A stretch of 64,000 nucleotides of DNA from Dyella_A sp035685805. Its GTDB lineage: Bacteria; Pseudomonadota; Gammaproteobacteria; Xanthomonadales; Rhodanobacteraceae. The DNA is taken from assembly GCF_035685805.1 (NCBI RefSeq), contig NZ_DASSAB010000032.1:13130-77129 (forward strand), written 5' to 3'. Under the pieces are notes generated by a model. That model ran no database searches. It was given only the letters and a program-made list of their open reading frames with translations, and was not told the DNA's origin. Position 1 is the first letter of the stretch. Each line of letters starts with the position of its first letter. A program made the position numbers and the translations under genes. This document shows positions 1 through 9,357 of the stretch, piece after piece.

Positions 1-747
1 GCGCGCCAGCGTGCGCGGCATCGCCAGCGCGAGGTACTTGGCGTCTTCGGACTCGCGCAGCGAACGCCAGGCGGCGTAGTCCGGCGTGGAGAAGATCTTG
101 GCCAGGTCGCGCGGGTTGGCCAGCTCGTTCCAGTTGTCCATGCCCATCAGGGTGGAGTTGGCCGCGGCGATGAACGGCGCGTGCGCGGCCGAAGCTACCT
201 GCGCGATGCCCGCGAGCATTTCCACGTCGGGCGGGCTGTGGTCGAAGTAGTAGTCGCCGACCAGGCAGCCGTAAGGCTCGCCACCGAGCTGGCCGTATTC
301 TTCCTCGTACATCTTCTTGAAGATCGGGCTCTGGTCCCAGGCGGTGCCCTTGTAGCGCTTGAGGGTCTTGCCCAGCTCCTTTTTGGAGATGTTCATCACG
401 CGGATCTTCAGCTGCTGATCCGTCTCGGTGTTGTTCACCAGATGATGCAGGCCGCGCCAGGCGCTCTCGAGTTTCTGGAAATCCTCGTGGTGCATGACCA
501 GGTTCAGCTGCTCGCTGATCTTGCGGTCGAGCTCGGCGACGTAGGCGTTGATCGTCTGCGTGACGTCCTCGGAGACGATGTCGGACTTGTTCAGCACCTG
601 CTCGGCGAGGGTGCGGACGGCCGACTCGACCTCTTCCTTCGCGCGCTCGCTCTTGGGCTTGAACTCCTTGCTCAGCAGCGCGGCGAAGTCACCCGCTTCG
701 ACGGTCGCGGTGGCGCCGCCGGTTTCGGCCAGTTTCTCGGTTGCCAT
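1..747 (-). CDS. tssC: T6SS contractile sheath large subunit TssC (partial)
   Basis: N-terminal 249 residues of TssC/VipB, which pairs with TssB to build the contractile sheath of the type Vi secretion apparatus in the cytoplasm. The gene runs off the left edge, so the C-terminal half is missing. The start (MATEKLAETG) is supported by a GGGGAG ribosome site nine bases upstream, lying inside the end of tssB. Family-typical stretches include ESAWRGLHHLV (about residues 89-99), KIRVMNISKKEL, QSPIFKKMYEEEYG and a GxPYGCLVGDYYF block. It follows tssB by six bases, so the two are translated from one message. Identification is secure; completeness cannot be judged. Confidence 0.93.
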   Translation of the reverse strand, partial: MATEKLAETGGATATVEAGDFAALLSKEFKPKSERAKEEVESAVRTLAEQVLNKSDIVSEDVTQTINAYVAELDRKISEQLNLVMHHEDFQKLESAWRGLHHLVNNTETDQQLKIRVMNISKKELGKTLKRYKGTAWDQSPIFKKMYEEEYGQLGGEPYGCLVGDYYFDHSPPDVEMLAGIAQVASAAHAPFIAAANSTLMGMDNWNELANPRDLAKIFSTPDYAAWRSLRESEDAKYLALAMPRTLAR

Positions 748-753
748 GTGTGC

Positions 754-1269
754 TTACTCCCCGTCCTTGTCGTCGCCGGGCTTGGGCGCCGACACCAGTG
801 ATTGCAGCAGCGCCGGATCGTTGATCGCCTGCGCGATGAGCTTTTCGGCACCAGCCTTGCCGTCCATGTAGGTGCCCAGGTTGGCCAGCTGGGTGCGTGC
901 CTCCAGCAGCTTGGCGACCGAGCTCACCTTGCGCGCCACGGCGGCGGGCGAGAAGTCGTCCATGCTTTCGAAGGTGATGTCGACGTTGAGGTTGCCCTCG
1001 CCGGTCAGCGTGTTGGGCACGGCGAAGGACACGCGCGGCTTCATCGACTGCAGGCGCTGGTCGAAATTGTCGACGTCGATCTCGAGCGCCTTGCGCTCCT
1101 CGATCCCCGGCAGTTCGGCGTTGTTGGCGCCGGACAGGTCCGACATCACGCCCATCACGAACGGCACCTGCACCTTTTTCTGGGCGCCATAGACCTCTAC
1201 GTCGTACTCGATCTGCACGCGCGGCGCGCGGTTCCTGGCAATGAACTTCTGACTGCTTTGCTTGGCCAT
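754..1269 (-). CDS. tssB: T6SS contractile sheath small subunit TssB
   Basis: A 171-residue TssB/VipA protein, the small subunit of the type VI secretion sheath, which interlocks with TssC. The length matches the family (about 160-175). It opens MAKQSSQKFIARNRAPRVQI, carries the conserved VPFVMGVMSDLSG segment and ends in an acidic tail. A GGAG ribosome site precedes the ATG. It is the first gene of the T6SS block visible here, and the 430-base gap upstream separates it from an ECF sigma gene on the same strand, which probably regulates it (inference from the Xanthomonas citri EcfK/PknS system). Confidence 0.94.
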   Translation of the reverse strand: MAKQSSQKFIARNRAPRVQIEYDVEVYGAQKKVQVPFVMGVMSDLSGANNAELPGIEERKALEIDVDNFDQRLQSMKPRVSFAVPNTLTGEGNLNVDITFESMDDFSPAAVARKVSSVAKLLEARTQLANLGTYMDGKAGAEKLIAQAINDPALLQSLVSAPKPGDDKDGE

Positions 1270-1702
1270 GCTCGTGTCTCCTTCAAACAGGATTTACCGG
1301 TGATGAGGGCGGATCGGAGCCACGGCCGACGACGTGCCGAGCCCGCCGCGACGAACCGCGGCAAACGCGCTTGATGACGTCATTCGTGTCCCCCTGCTGC
1401 TGATGCGGAACCCGGCCGCCACCGGCGACCGCGACAAGCGCGGCACCGCCTTCGGCCAAGCTGTCCGCCGGGCGGTTGCAAGCCCTTCCACAGGGTTAGT
1501 GCGCGCCGGTGCGGGCGATCTGGTCAGCCGCAATTCAGCGCATTCAGCACGAATTCAGGAATGGACGGAAATAGCACGCACGCGTCGCCATCACGGCGAC
1601 CCATGGCGACCGTGGCGAGGAGGGAAAGGCGCAAACGGAACGGCGCGGAGGCCGGTATCGCGCGGGCGTGAAACGCTGGCCACCAGCGGCCAGCGGGCGC
1701 TA
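1270..1702. other. Non-coding gap upstream of tssB
   Basis: A 433-base gap between the sigma factor stop and tssB. No open frame here looks like a protein. It should hold the promoter of the T6SS genes. The only striking sequence is a perfect 10-base palindrome ATGACGTCAT at 1374-1383, about 105 bases upstream of tssB. I could not assign a sigma-70 or ECF promoter with confidence. Confidence 0.5.
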
Positions 1703-2293
1703 TCAGCCCTGCAGCTCGCGCTGCAGCCACGCGCGCGCCAGGCGCCACTCGCGTTGCACGGTGGCCGGCGAGATGCCCATGGCCGAGGCAATCTGCTCGG
1801 CGGTTAGGCCGACGAAGAAGCGCATCGACACGATATTGGCCTGGCGCGGGTCGATCTGTTCCAGCGCCTCGAGGCACTCGGCCAGCGCCGCGTAGTCGAC
1901 ATCGTGGGTCAGCGCGCCGGAGATTTCCGACAGCTCGATGCGGTCGGCGTGCTGCGGCCGCTTGGCGGCCTGGCGGCGGCGGGCGGCGTCGATCAGCACC
2001 TCGCGCATGGCCCGGGCGGCCACGCCGAGCAGGTGCCCGCGGTTTTCCCACGCGGGCGAGCCACTGCCGCCGAACACTTTCAGATACGCCTCGTTGACCA
2101 GCGCAGTGGCGCTCAGCGTTCGCTCGCTGGAGTTCTGCCGCAACTGCGCGCCGGCGAGCCGATGCAGGGCTGCGTACATCTGTCGAAGCGCCTCGTCCAT
2201 GGCGTCCGGGTCGCCCGCCTGGGCCGAATGCAGCAGGCGGGTGACTTCCGATTGGTTATCCATCACGTTCATACATGCATCGATCCCGGTCAT
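1703..2293 (-). CDS. ECF-type sigma factor, kinase-associated (ECF43/EcfK-like)
   Basis: A 196-residue extracytoplasmic-function sigma factor with region 2 at about residues 15-95 and a region 4 helix-turn-helix at about 160-190 (LTAEQIASAMGISPATV). The usual acidic motif of region 2.2 is absent: the aligned segment reads SATALVNEAYLKV, with a threonine at residue 63. In the Vibrio/Xanthomonas EcfP/EcfK class, phosphorylation of a threonine in this segment by the partner kinase activates the sigma. The start at 2293 is chosen because its ATG shares bases with the kinase stop (ATGA), implying translational coupling; later ATGs at 2272 and 2263 lack clear ribosome sites. tssB follows downstream. 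Role in T6SS control is inference. Confidence 0.85.
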   Translation of the reverse strand: MTGIDACMNVMDNQSEVTRLLHSAQAGDPDAMDEALRQMYAALHRLAGAQLRQNSSERTLSATALVNEAYLKVFGGSGSPAWENRGHLLGVAARAMREVLIDAARRRQAAKRPQHADRIELSEISGALTHDVDYAALAECLEALEQIDPRQANIVSMRFFVGLTAEQIASAMGISPATVQREWRLARAWLQRELQG

Positions 2294-5100
2294 GGCGCAG
2301 CTACACGACGATCCACGGCACAGAATACCCCCGCCGGCGCCGCGCCCATGCCGTGGCGCGCCTCTGCCTGCAGTTGCCGCAATGCCTGTGAGCGCCGACT
2401 GCAGGCGCCCCATCGCGTATCCGATTGTGCCGCGGCCGTGGCCGCCAATGAAGCGGCTTGCTGAAATTCGCCCCGCGCCAGGTTCAGGCTCACCGCCAGC
2501 AGCTGCGCATCTAGCGCCGCCGGCTGGGGCAGCGCCAGCCCCGCGCGGTCGTTGAACCCGCGCAGCGCGTCCAGCCAGCTCGCCGCCTGGCGCGGATCAC
2601 CGACCGCGAGCGCGGCGCTGCCCATGCCAGCCAGCGCGGTGGCGTAGGTTTCCGGGGCGGTTTTCTGCTCGCGTTCGCCGAGCAGGTCGCGCGCCCGACG
2701 GAACTGCTCGAGCGCCCGGGCGCCCTGGCGCCGCCGCAGCGCCACCGCCGCAGTCACGTTGAACGCATCGGCGAGGTTCGTGCGGGCCCACGCCGAGCCG
2801 GCGGCCACGCGCCGGCGCATGCCGTCCAGATGCGGCAGCAGCAGTGACTCGGCGTCGGCGTGGCGCTGCAGTTCGAGGTACTGGGCAGCGAGTGCGTCGA
2901 GCGTGCTGAAGTAGAAGTCGGGCGAGTCGGCAGCGTAGTTGCCGGCAATCTGGCTGGCGCGCTCCAGCGCGCGTACCGCGTCGCCGGTACGCCCGGTCTG
3001 CGCCAGTGCCCCGCCGAAGTAGCCCAGCAGCGCCGCCAGCGACGGGCTGGAGGTGCCGATCAGCGTGTCGTAGTCGGCCAGCGCGCGGCGGAAGCCGTCC
3101 AGCGCCTGCTCCGGGCGCGTGCGCAGCGACACCAGCGCCTCGACGAAGCGGTAGTAGACATGGTTGGTGTCGTCGGCGACGAACAACCGATCCGCCTCGC
3201 GCACCGCCCGCTGCGCCACGGCAATGGCCGCCCCATCCTCCCCCTGCGCTGCCTGGGTCAGCGCCAGCACCGCCAGCGCCTGGATGTGCAGCTCGGGCTC
3301 GTGCCGGTCGGGGCGCTGCTCCAGCGCGGCCACGATCGCATCGATCTGCGAGCGCACCTCGGCCAGCGGAAGATCCTGCACCCCCAGATGGTTGTAGAGC
3401 TGGTTGATCCGCACGCGCAGGACCGCGTCGGCGTGGTCGCCGGGCGCCTCGGACAGGAGCGCGATGGCGCGCTCGTTGGCCACGATGGCCGACGATTCGT
3501 CGAGCATGGTGGAATAGCCGCGCCCCAGCGCGGCGTACACCTCGCCGCGCTCGAGCGTCGCGGGCTGATAGGCCTGCTGCAGTTCGAGCGCCTGTTTCAT
3601 CAGCGCCACCGCCGGGCCGCCGAGGCTGAGCTGGTTGTAGGAGCGGGCCATCGAAACCATCAGGCTGACCCGCACCTGTGGCGCAATGTCGGTGCGCCGC
3701 GCCAGGCTGACGGCGCCGCGGTCCAGCACCTGGCGCACGGTGACGTGGCTGCCGCCGGCATGGGTCGGGTCGGCGTTCTCGAACAGCTCCTGCATGAAGC
3801 CGGCGATCGCCTGGGTCTTGTCGCGTTCGAGCTCGACCCGCCGCAGTTGCGCCTCGCGCTCCACGCCGAACCCCAGCAACATCGCCAGCATCACGCCGGC
3901 AACGCCGAGGCCGACGCGATGGCGACGCAGGTACAGCCCCAGCCGGTACCAGCGGTGACCGCGCCGCGCCCGCACCGGGCGCAGGTCAAGGAAATTCTCC
4001 AGGTCCGTCGCCATCTCGCCCACCGTGGCGTAGCGCTCGGACGGGTTGCGCCGCAGCGCCTTCATCACGATCGCGTCGACGTCCGGCGGCACTTCGCGCG
4101 TCGCCATCACCTTGCCGACGGTCTCGCGGCGCACCCGACGGCTTGGTGGCAACATCCGCCCGGTGACGATCGCGTTGGAGATGTCCAGCGGACTGTCGCC
4201 GTGGGCGCTGCCGAACGGCCGCTGCCCGCACACCAGCTGGTACAGCACTACCCCCAGCGACCACACGTCCGCGCGCGTGCCCAGCGGCTCGCCACGCACC
4301 TGTTCCGGGCTGGCGTAGGCCAGCGTCAGCGCACGCTGCATGGTCATGGTCTGCGCCGCGGCGACGCCGCCGACGTGGTCGAGCAGCCGGGCAATGCCGA
4401 AATCCAGCAGCTTGGGCTCGCCGTCGGCGGTGACCAGGATGTTCGCCGGCTTGATGTCGCGGTGGATCACCAGCCGCTCGTGTGCATGACGCACCGCCGC
4501 GCAGACCTTCAGGAACAGCACCACCCGCCGGCGCAGCGACAGCTGGTGCCGCTCGCACCACGCGTCGATGCGCTCACCCTCGACGAACTCCAGCGCCAGG
4601 AATGGCCGCCCGTCGCGCGTACTGCCGCCGTCGATCAGGTGGGCAATGCCGGGATGGCTGAGCGAGCCCAGGATGCGCCGTTCTTCGGCGAAGCGCCGAC
4701 GCACGCCGGGCGCGAGCAGGCTGCCGGTGTTGATGAACTTCAGGGCGACGCGCTGGCGGATTTCTTCCGGTGAGCCCTCGTCGATGATCCGCTCGGCCAG
4801 GTAGACCACGCCCATGCCTCCCTCGCCGAGCTGCCTGACCAGCCGGTAACGGCAGGCCTCGGCCCCGTCGACACTGGATCCGCTGGCGTCGTGCAGATCG
4901 CCCATCAGCGGCAGCAGCAGCGGCGCCTCGCTGGTGTCGTCGGCCGCCTCGAGCATCCACAGCACTTCGTCGCGCAGCGCTTCATCGCCCTGGCAGGCGG
5001 CCTCCACGTAACGCTCGCGCTGCGCCGCGTCGCCCAGCTCCATTGCGGCAAACGCGATCGGCTTGGCCAGCGCATAGCGCTGCCGGCGTGCCTCGTTCAT
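2290..5100 (-). CDS. Transmembrane serine/threonine protein kinase with TPR-like C-terminus (PknS-like)
   Basis: A 936-residue Hanks-type kinase. The kinase domain covers about residues 85-370: glycine loop LGEGGMGVVYLAER (91-104), ATP-anchoring Lys121, catalytic HRDIKPANIL from 213, DFG at 233-235 and SPEQ at 264. One transmembrane helix lies at about 397-413, followed by some 500 residues of Ala/Leu-rich helical hairpins resembling TPR repeats, probably periplasmic and sensory. An AGGGGG ribosome site precedes the ATG. It is translationally coupled to the downstream ECF sigma factor, its probable substrate. All catalytic residues look intact. What signal the C-terminal domain senses is unknown. 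Confidence 0.9.
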   Translation of the reverse strand: MNEARRQRYALAKPIAFAAMELGDAAQRERYVEAACQGDEALRDEVLWMLEAADDTSEAPLLLPLMGDLHDASGSSVDGAEACRYRLVRQLGEGGMGVVYLAERIIDEGSPEEIRQRVALKFINTGSLLAPGVRRRFAEERRILGSLSHPGIAHLIDGGSTRDGRPFLALEFVEGERIDAWCERHQLSLRRRVVLFLKVCAAVRHAHERLVIHRDIKPANILVTADGEPKLLDFGIARLLDHVGGVAAAQTMTMQRALTLAYASPEQVRGEPLGTRADVWSLGVVLYQLVCGQRPFGSAHGDSPLDISNAIVTGRMLPPSRRVRRETVGKVMATREVPPDVDAIVMKALRRNPSERYATVGEMATDLENFLDLRPVRARRGHRWYRLGLYLRRHRVGLGVAGVMLAMLLGFGVEREAQLRRVELERDKTQAIAGFMQELFENADPTHAGGSHVTVRQVLDRGAVSLARRTDIAPQVRVSLMVSMARSYNQLSLGGPAVALMKQALELQQAYQPATLERGEVYAALGRGYSTMLDESSAIVANERAIALLSEAPGDHADAVLRVRINQLYNHLGVQDLPLAEVRSQIDAIVAALEQRPDRHEPELHIQALAVLALTQAAQGEDGAAIAVAQRAVREADRLFVADDTNHVYYRFVEALVSLRTRPEQALDGFRRALADYDTLIGTSSPSLAALLGYFGGALAQTGRTGDAVRALERASQIAGNYAADSPDFYFSTLDALAAQYLELQRHADAESLLLPHLDGMRRRVAAGSAWARTNLADAFNVTAAVALRRRQGARALEQFRRARDLLGEREQKTAPETYATALAGMGSAALAVGDPRQAASWLDALRGFNDRAGLALPQPAALDAQLLAVSLNLARGEFQQAASLAATAAAQSDTRWGACSRRSQALRQLQAEARHGMGAAPAGVFCAVDRRVAAP

Positions 5101-5308
5101 GCAGTTCCCCCTGCAGTGACGCCCGGACCGGCGTCAGCGCGCGAGTATAGGCGTGCCGGCGCAGGCTGTGCATCGGCCGTTGCCGCCCGGCCGCACGCGC
5201 GCGCCGCTGTGACCGGCGTCGATCCCGCCGCTGCCGCAAAGGATTATTCTTCGCCGATACCGCGCCCCGCCGCGCCCGCTTCGCCACCTGCTGTATTCCG
5301 GAGTCCGC

Positions 5309-5833
5309 ATGAACCTGCTGCGCCACGTCGTCCTTGCCGCCGCCCTGCTGGTGGCCGTCCCGGCCTTCGCCACCGACGTGAGCATGGCCAACGGCAGCGT
5401 CAACTTCTCCACCCCGTCGAATTGGCTGGGCATCATGCAGACCGACGGCGACCCGGAGGTGCGCGTGTTCCAGGTTCCGGACCCCTCGCCCACCGCCAGC
5501 AACACGCTGGCGCGGGTCACCGTGACGGTGAAGCAGGTGGGCGACATCGGCGGCTACCAGCGCTATGTGGATGCCGCAGCGGCCAAGGCGCGCGAGCTGC
5601 CGGGCTACCAGTCGATCCGCGGGGTGAGCGATTCGCGCGGGCCCAACGACTACGTCTACACCGCGCAGGAGAGCGGCGAGTCGATCGCCTACGTAGAGCA
5701 CTACTGGTACCGCGACGGGCACGCCATCCAGCTGCGTTGCCTGCGACCGGCCTCCAGCCAGGCGGGCGCCCAGTGGCAGGCGGCTTTCGACCAGGGCTGC
5801 AACGACGTCGCCGCCCGTCTGGGCCGGCTCTGA
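5309..5833 (+). CDS. Small exported protein of unknown function
   Basis: A 174-residue protein with a clear Sec signal peptide (residues 1-21, cleavage after VPAFA). The mature part (about 150 residues) has alternating strands and loops and a pair of cysteines near the C-terminus (CLRP and QGCND), possibly a disulphide. It resembles small periplasmic proteins of the DcrB/PsbP-like fold, but I do not recognise it firmly. It is divergent from the kinase gene, with about 200 bases between them that must hold both promoters. Whether it relates to T6SS control is unknown. Confidence 0.6.
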   Translation: MNLLRHVVLAAALLVAVPAFATDVSMANGSVNFSTPSNWLGIMQTDGDPEVRVFQVPDPSPTASNTLARVTVTVKQVGDIGGYQRYVDAAAAKARELPGYQSIRGVSDSRGPNDYVYTAQESGESIAYVEHYWYRDGHAIQLRCLRPASSQAGAQWQAAFDQGCNDVAARLGRL

Positions 5834-6025
5834 CGACCGGCTGAAGGCAGCGACCGTGGCCCGGACGCGCCGCGGGCTTGCGCGCCTGGCCGGTCGCTGT
5901 CGCCGCAACAGGCCGGCGTGCCGCATCGGAGGTGCGGCATAGGGGGTGCGGCAGGGCGTCCCCTCGGCCTGACCCGGCCGGTGCGAGCTTGTACCCTTGG
6001 AGATCGCTCCTGCCGGAAACGCTCC

Positions 6026-7306
6026 ATGTCCGATACGTACCAAGCCACCCACGCCTGGGCTCAGGCGCGCGACGAGGCCGATCCGCTGCGCGGTTTCCGC
6101 GACGAGTTCCTGATCCCGCCCCACCAGGGCCGCGACGGCCACTACTTCTGCGGCAACTCGCTCGGGCTGCAGCCGCGCGCGGTGCGCCCCGCGCTGAGCG
6201 AAGAGCTCGACTACTGGGGCGAGCTGGCGGTGGAGGGGCACTTCAAGGGCCGCGCACCGTGGCTCAACTACGAGGACTACCTGCGCGACAACCTGGCCGC
6301 GCTGGTCGGCGCCAAGCCCGTCGAAGTGGTGGCAATGAACACCCTCGGGGTGAATCTGCACCTGTTGATGGTGAGCTTCTATCGCCCCACCGCCGAACGT
6401 CCGGCGATCCTGATCGAAGCCGGGGCATTTCCCACCGACCGCTACGCGGTGGAGTCGCAGGTGCGGTTCCACGGATTCGACCCGGCCACGGCACTGATCG
6501 AGCTGGAGCCGGACGGCCCCAACGGCACCCTCAGCACCGCCGCGATCGAGCGCGCGCTGGCCGAGCACGGCCCCCGGGTGGCGCTGGTGCTGCTGCCCGG
6601 CGTGCAGTACCGCACCGGCCAGGCGTTCGACCTGCCGGCGATCACCGCGCTGGCGCATGCCCGAGGTTGCACGGTGGGCTTCGATCTGGCCCACGCGGTC
6701 GGCAACCTGCCGATGGCGCTGCATGACAGCGGCGCGGACTTTGCGGTGTGGTGCCACTACAAGTACGTCAACTCCGGCCCCGGCGCGGTGGGCGGCGTGT
6801 TCGTGCACGAGCGCCATGCCACCACCGCACTGCCGCGATTCCACGGCTGGTGGGGCAACCGTCGCGACAACCGCTTCCAGATGGCCCCGGAGTTCGACCC
6901 CACGCCGGGTGCAGAGGGCTGGCAGCTGTCCAACCCGCCGATCCTGGCGATGGTGCCGCTGCGCATTTCGCTGGAGATGTTCCGCCGCGCCGGCATCGAC
7001 CGCCTGCGCGCCAAGTCGCTGGAGCTCACCGGCTATCTGGAGTGGCTGGTGAACACGCAGCTGTCCGACCTGCTGCAGATCATCACGCCGGCCGACCCGG
7101 CGCAGCGAGGCGCGCAGCTGTCGATCCGCGTGCTGGGCGGGCGCGAGCGCGGCCGGGCGCTGTTCGATTACCTGGTCGATCGCGGCATCATCGGCGACTG
7201 GCGCGAGCCGGACGTGATCCGCATTTCGCCCGCCCCGCTGTACAACCGCTTCGCCGACTGCCTCGCGTTCGCCGATGCGGTGCGCGCCTGGAACGACGGC
7301 CGCTGA
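6026..7306 (+). CDS. kynU: Kynureninase
   Basis: A 426-residue PLP-dependent hydrolase that cleaves L-kynurenine to anthranilate and alanine (or 3-hydroxykynurenine to 3-hydroxyanthranilate) in tryptophan breakdown or de novo NAD synthesis. Family signatures are YFCGNSLGLQPR near the N-terminus, GVQYRTGQ, and the PLP-binding lysine in HYKYVNSGPGAVGG (Lys246). The start MSDTYQAT gives the usual family length; an upstream in-frame codon would add 36 unlikely residues. No other kynurenine-pathway gene is next to it, so which route it serves cannot be told from the window. Confidence 0.93.
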   Translation: MSDTYQATHAWAQARDEADPLRGFRDEFLIPPHQGRDGHYFCGNSLGLQPRAVRPALSEELDYWGELAVEGHFKGRAPWLNYEDYLRDNLAALVGAKPVEVVAMNTLGVNLHLLMVSFYRPTAERPAILIEAGAFPTDRYAVESQVRFHGFDPATALIELEPDGPNGTLSTAAIERALAEHGPRVALVLLPGVQYRTGQAFDLPAITALAHARGCTVGFDLAHAVGNLPMALHDSGADFAVWCHYKYVNSGPGAVGGVFVHERHATTALPRFHGWWGNRRDNRFQMAPEFDPTPGAEGWQLSNPPILAMVPLRISLEMFRRAGIDRLRAKSLELTGYLEWLVNTQLSDLLQIITPADPAQRGAQLSIRVLGGRERGRALFDYLVDRGIIGDWREPDVIRISPAPLYNRFADCLAFADAVRAWNDGR

Positions 7307-7452
7307 CCCGGACGCGGACGGACGTCTGGCGGCTTAGCCGTCCGTACGCGCCCGCCCCGCAGCAACGCAAGAACATGCACGGAGGCATGCCGTGGACGCG
7401 CCGGTTACCATCACCGCCGGCACGCCCGTCCTGATTTCCACCGGAGCCAACG

Positions 7453-9225
7453 ATGCGACATACCCTCCTCCCCCTGGCCGCGGCCCTCCTGTTCAGCGTA
7501 CCGCTGGCGGCGCCAGCGCAGTCCGCCACCGTGCAGGACAGCATCCCCAAGCAGGCGCTGGATGCCACCGCCGCGCCGACCACGCTGGCGGACCTCTCGA
7601 ACGACCAGCCGGTCATCGCCCGTCATGCAATGGTGGTCTCGGCCCAGCACCTGGCGACCCAGGTGGGCGTGGACATCCTCAAGCGCGGCGGCAACGCCGT
7701 GGATGCCGCCGTGGCGGTGGGCTACGCGCTGGCGGTGGTGCACCCGTGCTGCGGCAACATCGGCGGCGGCGGCTTCATGCTGGTGCACCTTGCCAACGGC
7801 AAGGACGTGTTCCTCGATTTCCGCGAGAAGGCACCGCTCAAGGCCAGCCCCACCATTTTCCAGGATGAGCAGGGCAACGTCGTGCCGGGCAAGAGCACCG
7901 GCACCTACCTGGGCGTGGGCGTGCCGGGCACGGTGATGGGCATGGAGGAGGCGCTGAAGAAGTACGGCCGCCTGTCGCGCGATCAGGTCATGGCGCCGGC
8001 GATCAAGCTGGCCCGGGACGGCTACGTGCTGCAGAAGGGCGACGTGAACATTCTTGACCAGCGCACCAAGGATTTCGCCAAGTACCCCAACGTGGCGGCC
8101 ACTTTCCTGAAAGACGGCAAGCCGCTGCAGGTCGGTGACCGGCTGGTGCAACCGCAGCTGGCAAAGACCCTGGAGACCATCCGCAAGGGCGGCGCGGATG
8201 CGTTCTACCGCGGCGACATCGCGCGCAAGGTGGTGGACGCCAGCGAGGCCAATGGCGGCCTGCTGTCGATGAAGGACTTCGCCGACTACACCGCCGAGTG
8301 GGACACGCCGATCCGCTGCGACTACCGCGGCTATACGGTGGTGTCCGATCCGCCGCCCAGCTCCGGCGGCGTCACCGTGTGCCAGATCCTGCAGCTGCTG
8401 GAACCGTATCCGCTGAAGAACTGGGGCTACGGTGCCACGCGCAGCCTGCATTTCATCATCGAGGCGGAGCGCCGCGCCTTTGCCGATCGCAACAACTACC
8501 TGGGTGATCCGGAGTTCGTGAAGAACCCCGCGAAGAAGCTGCTTTCACGCGAACACACCGACAAGCTGCGCGCGACGATCGATCCGAACAAGGCCACGCC
8601 GTCGACCCAGATCACCGGGAGTCTCGGGGCCACCGAAGGCACCAACACCACCAGCTATGCGGTGGTGGACAAGGACGGCAATGCGGTGGCGGTCACCTAC
8701 ACCATCAACTACCTGTTCGGCGTGGGGCAGATCGCCGGCGACACCGGCTTCTTCCTCAACAACGAGATGGACGACTTCACCTCCAAGCCCGGCGTGCCCA
8801 ACACGTTCGGGCTGGTGCAGGGCAAGGCCAACCAGGTCGAGGGCGGCAAGCGGCCGCTCAGCTCCATGGCACCGACCATCGTGCTCAAGGACGGCAAGCT
8901 GTTCATGGTGACGGGCAGCCCCGGCGGCTCCACCATCATCACCACCGTCATGCAGAGCATCACCAACGTGATCGACTTCGGCATGAACATGCAGCAGGCG
9001 GTAAACGCCCCGCGCATGCACCACCAGTGGTATCCGGACAGCGTGATCGTGGAGCCGGGCCTGCTCACCGCCACGGTGAAGAAGGAGCTCGAAGACATGG
9101 GCTACACCTTCAAGGAAGTGCAGTCCTGGGGCGCGGACGAGGCGATCCTGCGCAATCCGAAAACCGGTCTGCTCGAGGGCGCCAACGACCGGCGACGGCC
9201 GGCGGGGCTGGCCGCGGGGTACTGA
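7453..9225 (+). CDS. ggt: Gamma-glutamyltransferase, periplasmic
   Basis: A 590-residue glutathione hydrolase/gamma-glutamyl transferase. A signal peptide (residues 1-24) directs it to the periplasm. The precursor self-cleaves into two subunits; the nucleophile is the threonine opening the small subunit in NTTSYAVVDKDGNAVAVTY (about Thr399). Other family motifs are GGNAVDAAVA, the NIGGGGFMLVH block and SSMAPTIV with TGSPGGSTI near the C-terminus. It breaks down glutathione and gamma-glutamyl peptides, recovering glutamate and cysteinylglycine. A strong terminator follows directly. Confidence 0.95.
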   Translation: MRHTLLPLAAALLFSVPLAAPAQSATVQDSIPKQALDATAAPTTLADLSNDQPVIARHAMVVSAQHLATQVGVDILKRGGNAVDAAVAVGYALAVVHPCCGNIGGGGFMLVHLANGKDVFLDFREKAPLKASPTIFQDEQGNVVPGKSTGTYLGVGVPGTVMGMEEALKKYGRLSRDQVMAPAIKLARDGYVLQKGDVNILDQRTKDFAKYPNVAATFLKDGKPLQVGDRLVQPQLAKTLETIRKGGADAFYRGDIARKVVDASEANGGLLSMKDFADYTAEWDTPIRCDYRGYTVVSDPPPSSGGVTVCQILQLLEPYPLKNWGYGATRSLHFIIEAERRAFADRNNYLGDPEFVKNPAKKLLSREHTDKLRATIDPNKATPSTQITGSLGATEGTNTTSYAVVDKDGNAVAVTYTINYLFGVGQIAGDTGFFLNNEMDDFTSKPGVPNTFGLVQGKANQVEGGKRPLSSMAPTIVLKDGKLFMVTGSPGGSTIITTVMQSITNVIDFGMNMQQAVNAPRMHHQWYPDSVIVEPGLLTATVKKELEDMGYTFKEVQSWGADEAILRNPKTGLLEGANDRRRPAGLAAGY

Positions 9226-9248
9226 TCTCGCCGATCGGCGGAAACGCG

Positions 9249-9278
9249 AAGGGCGCCCCACGGGCGCCCTTCTTTTTT
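9249..9278 (+). terminator. Rho-independent terminator after ggt
   Basis: A ten-base-pair stem (AAGGGCGCCC at 9249-9258 with GGGCGCCCTT at 9262-9271, three-base loop) followed by CTTTTTT. It sits 24 bases after the ggt stop. Confidence 0.93.
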
Positions 9279-9357
9279 GGTCGAAGCGTCTAGAGCGGGC
9301 TGTCTTCAGATCGCGGGGCTAGTTCCGCCCATCACCACGTCAACGTCCAGTTTCACT

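Noticed and set aside
1374..1383. ATGACGTCAT palindrome as a specific operator
   Set aside because: A single 10-base palindrome with no second copy or known regulator; recorded only as a landmark.
1334..1807. Plus-strand frame between tssB and the sigma gene
   Set aside because: Overlaps the 3' end of the sigma gene in antisense, no ribosome site and no family resemblance.
2860..4773. Long plus-strand open frame (637 codons) opposite the kinase
   Set aside because: It is antisense to a protein with all kinase motifs, is rich in His/Arg/Gln as expected for reversed GC-rich codons, and shows no family motif.
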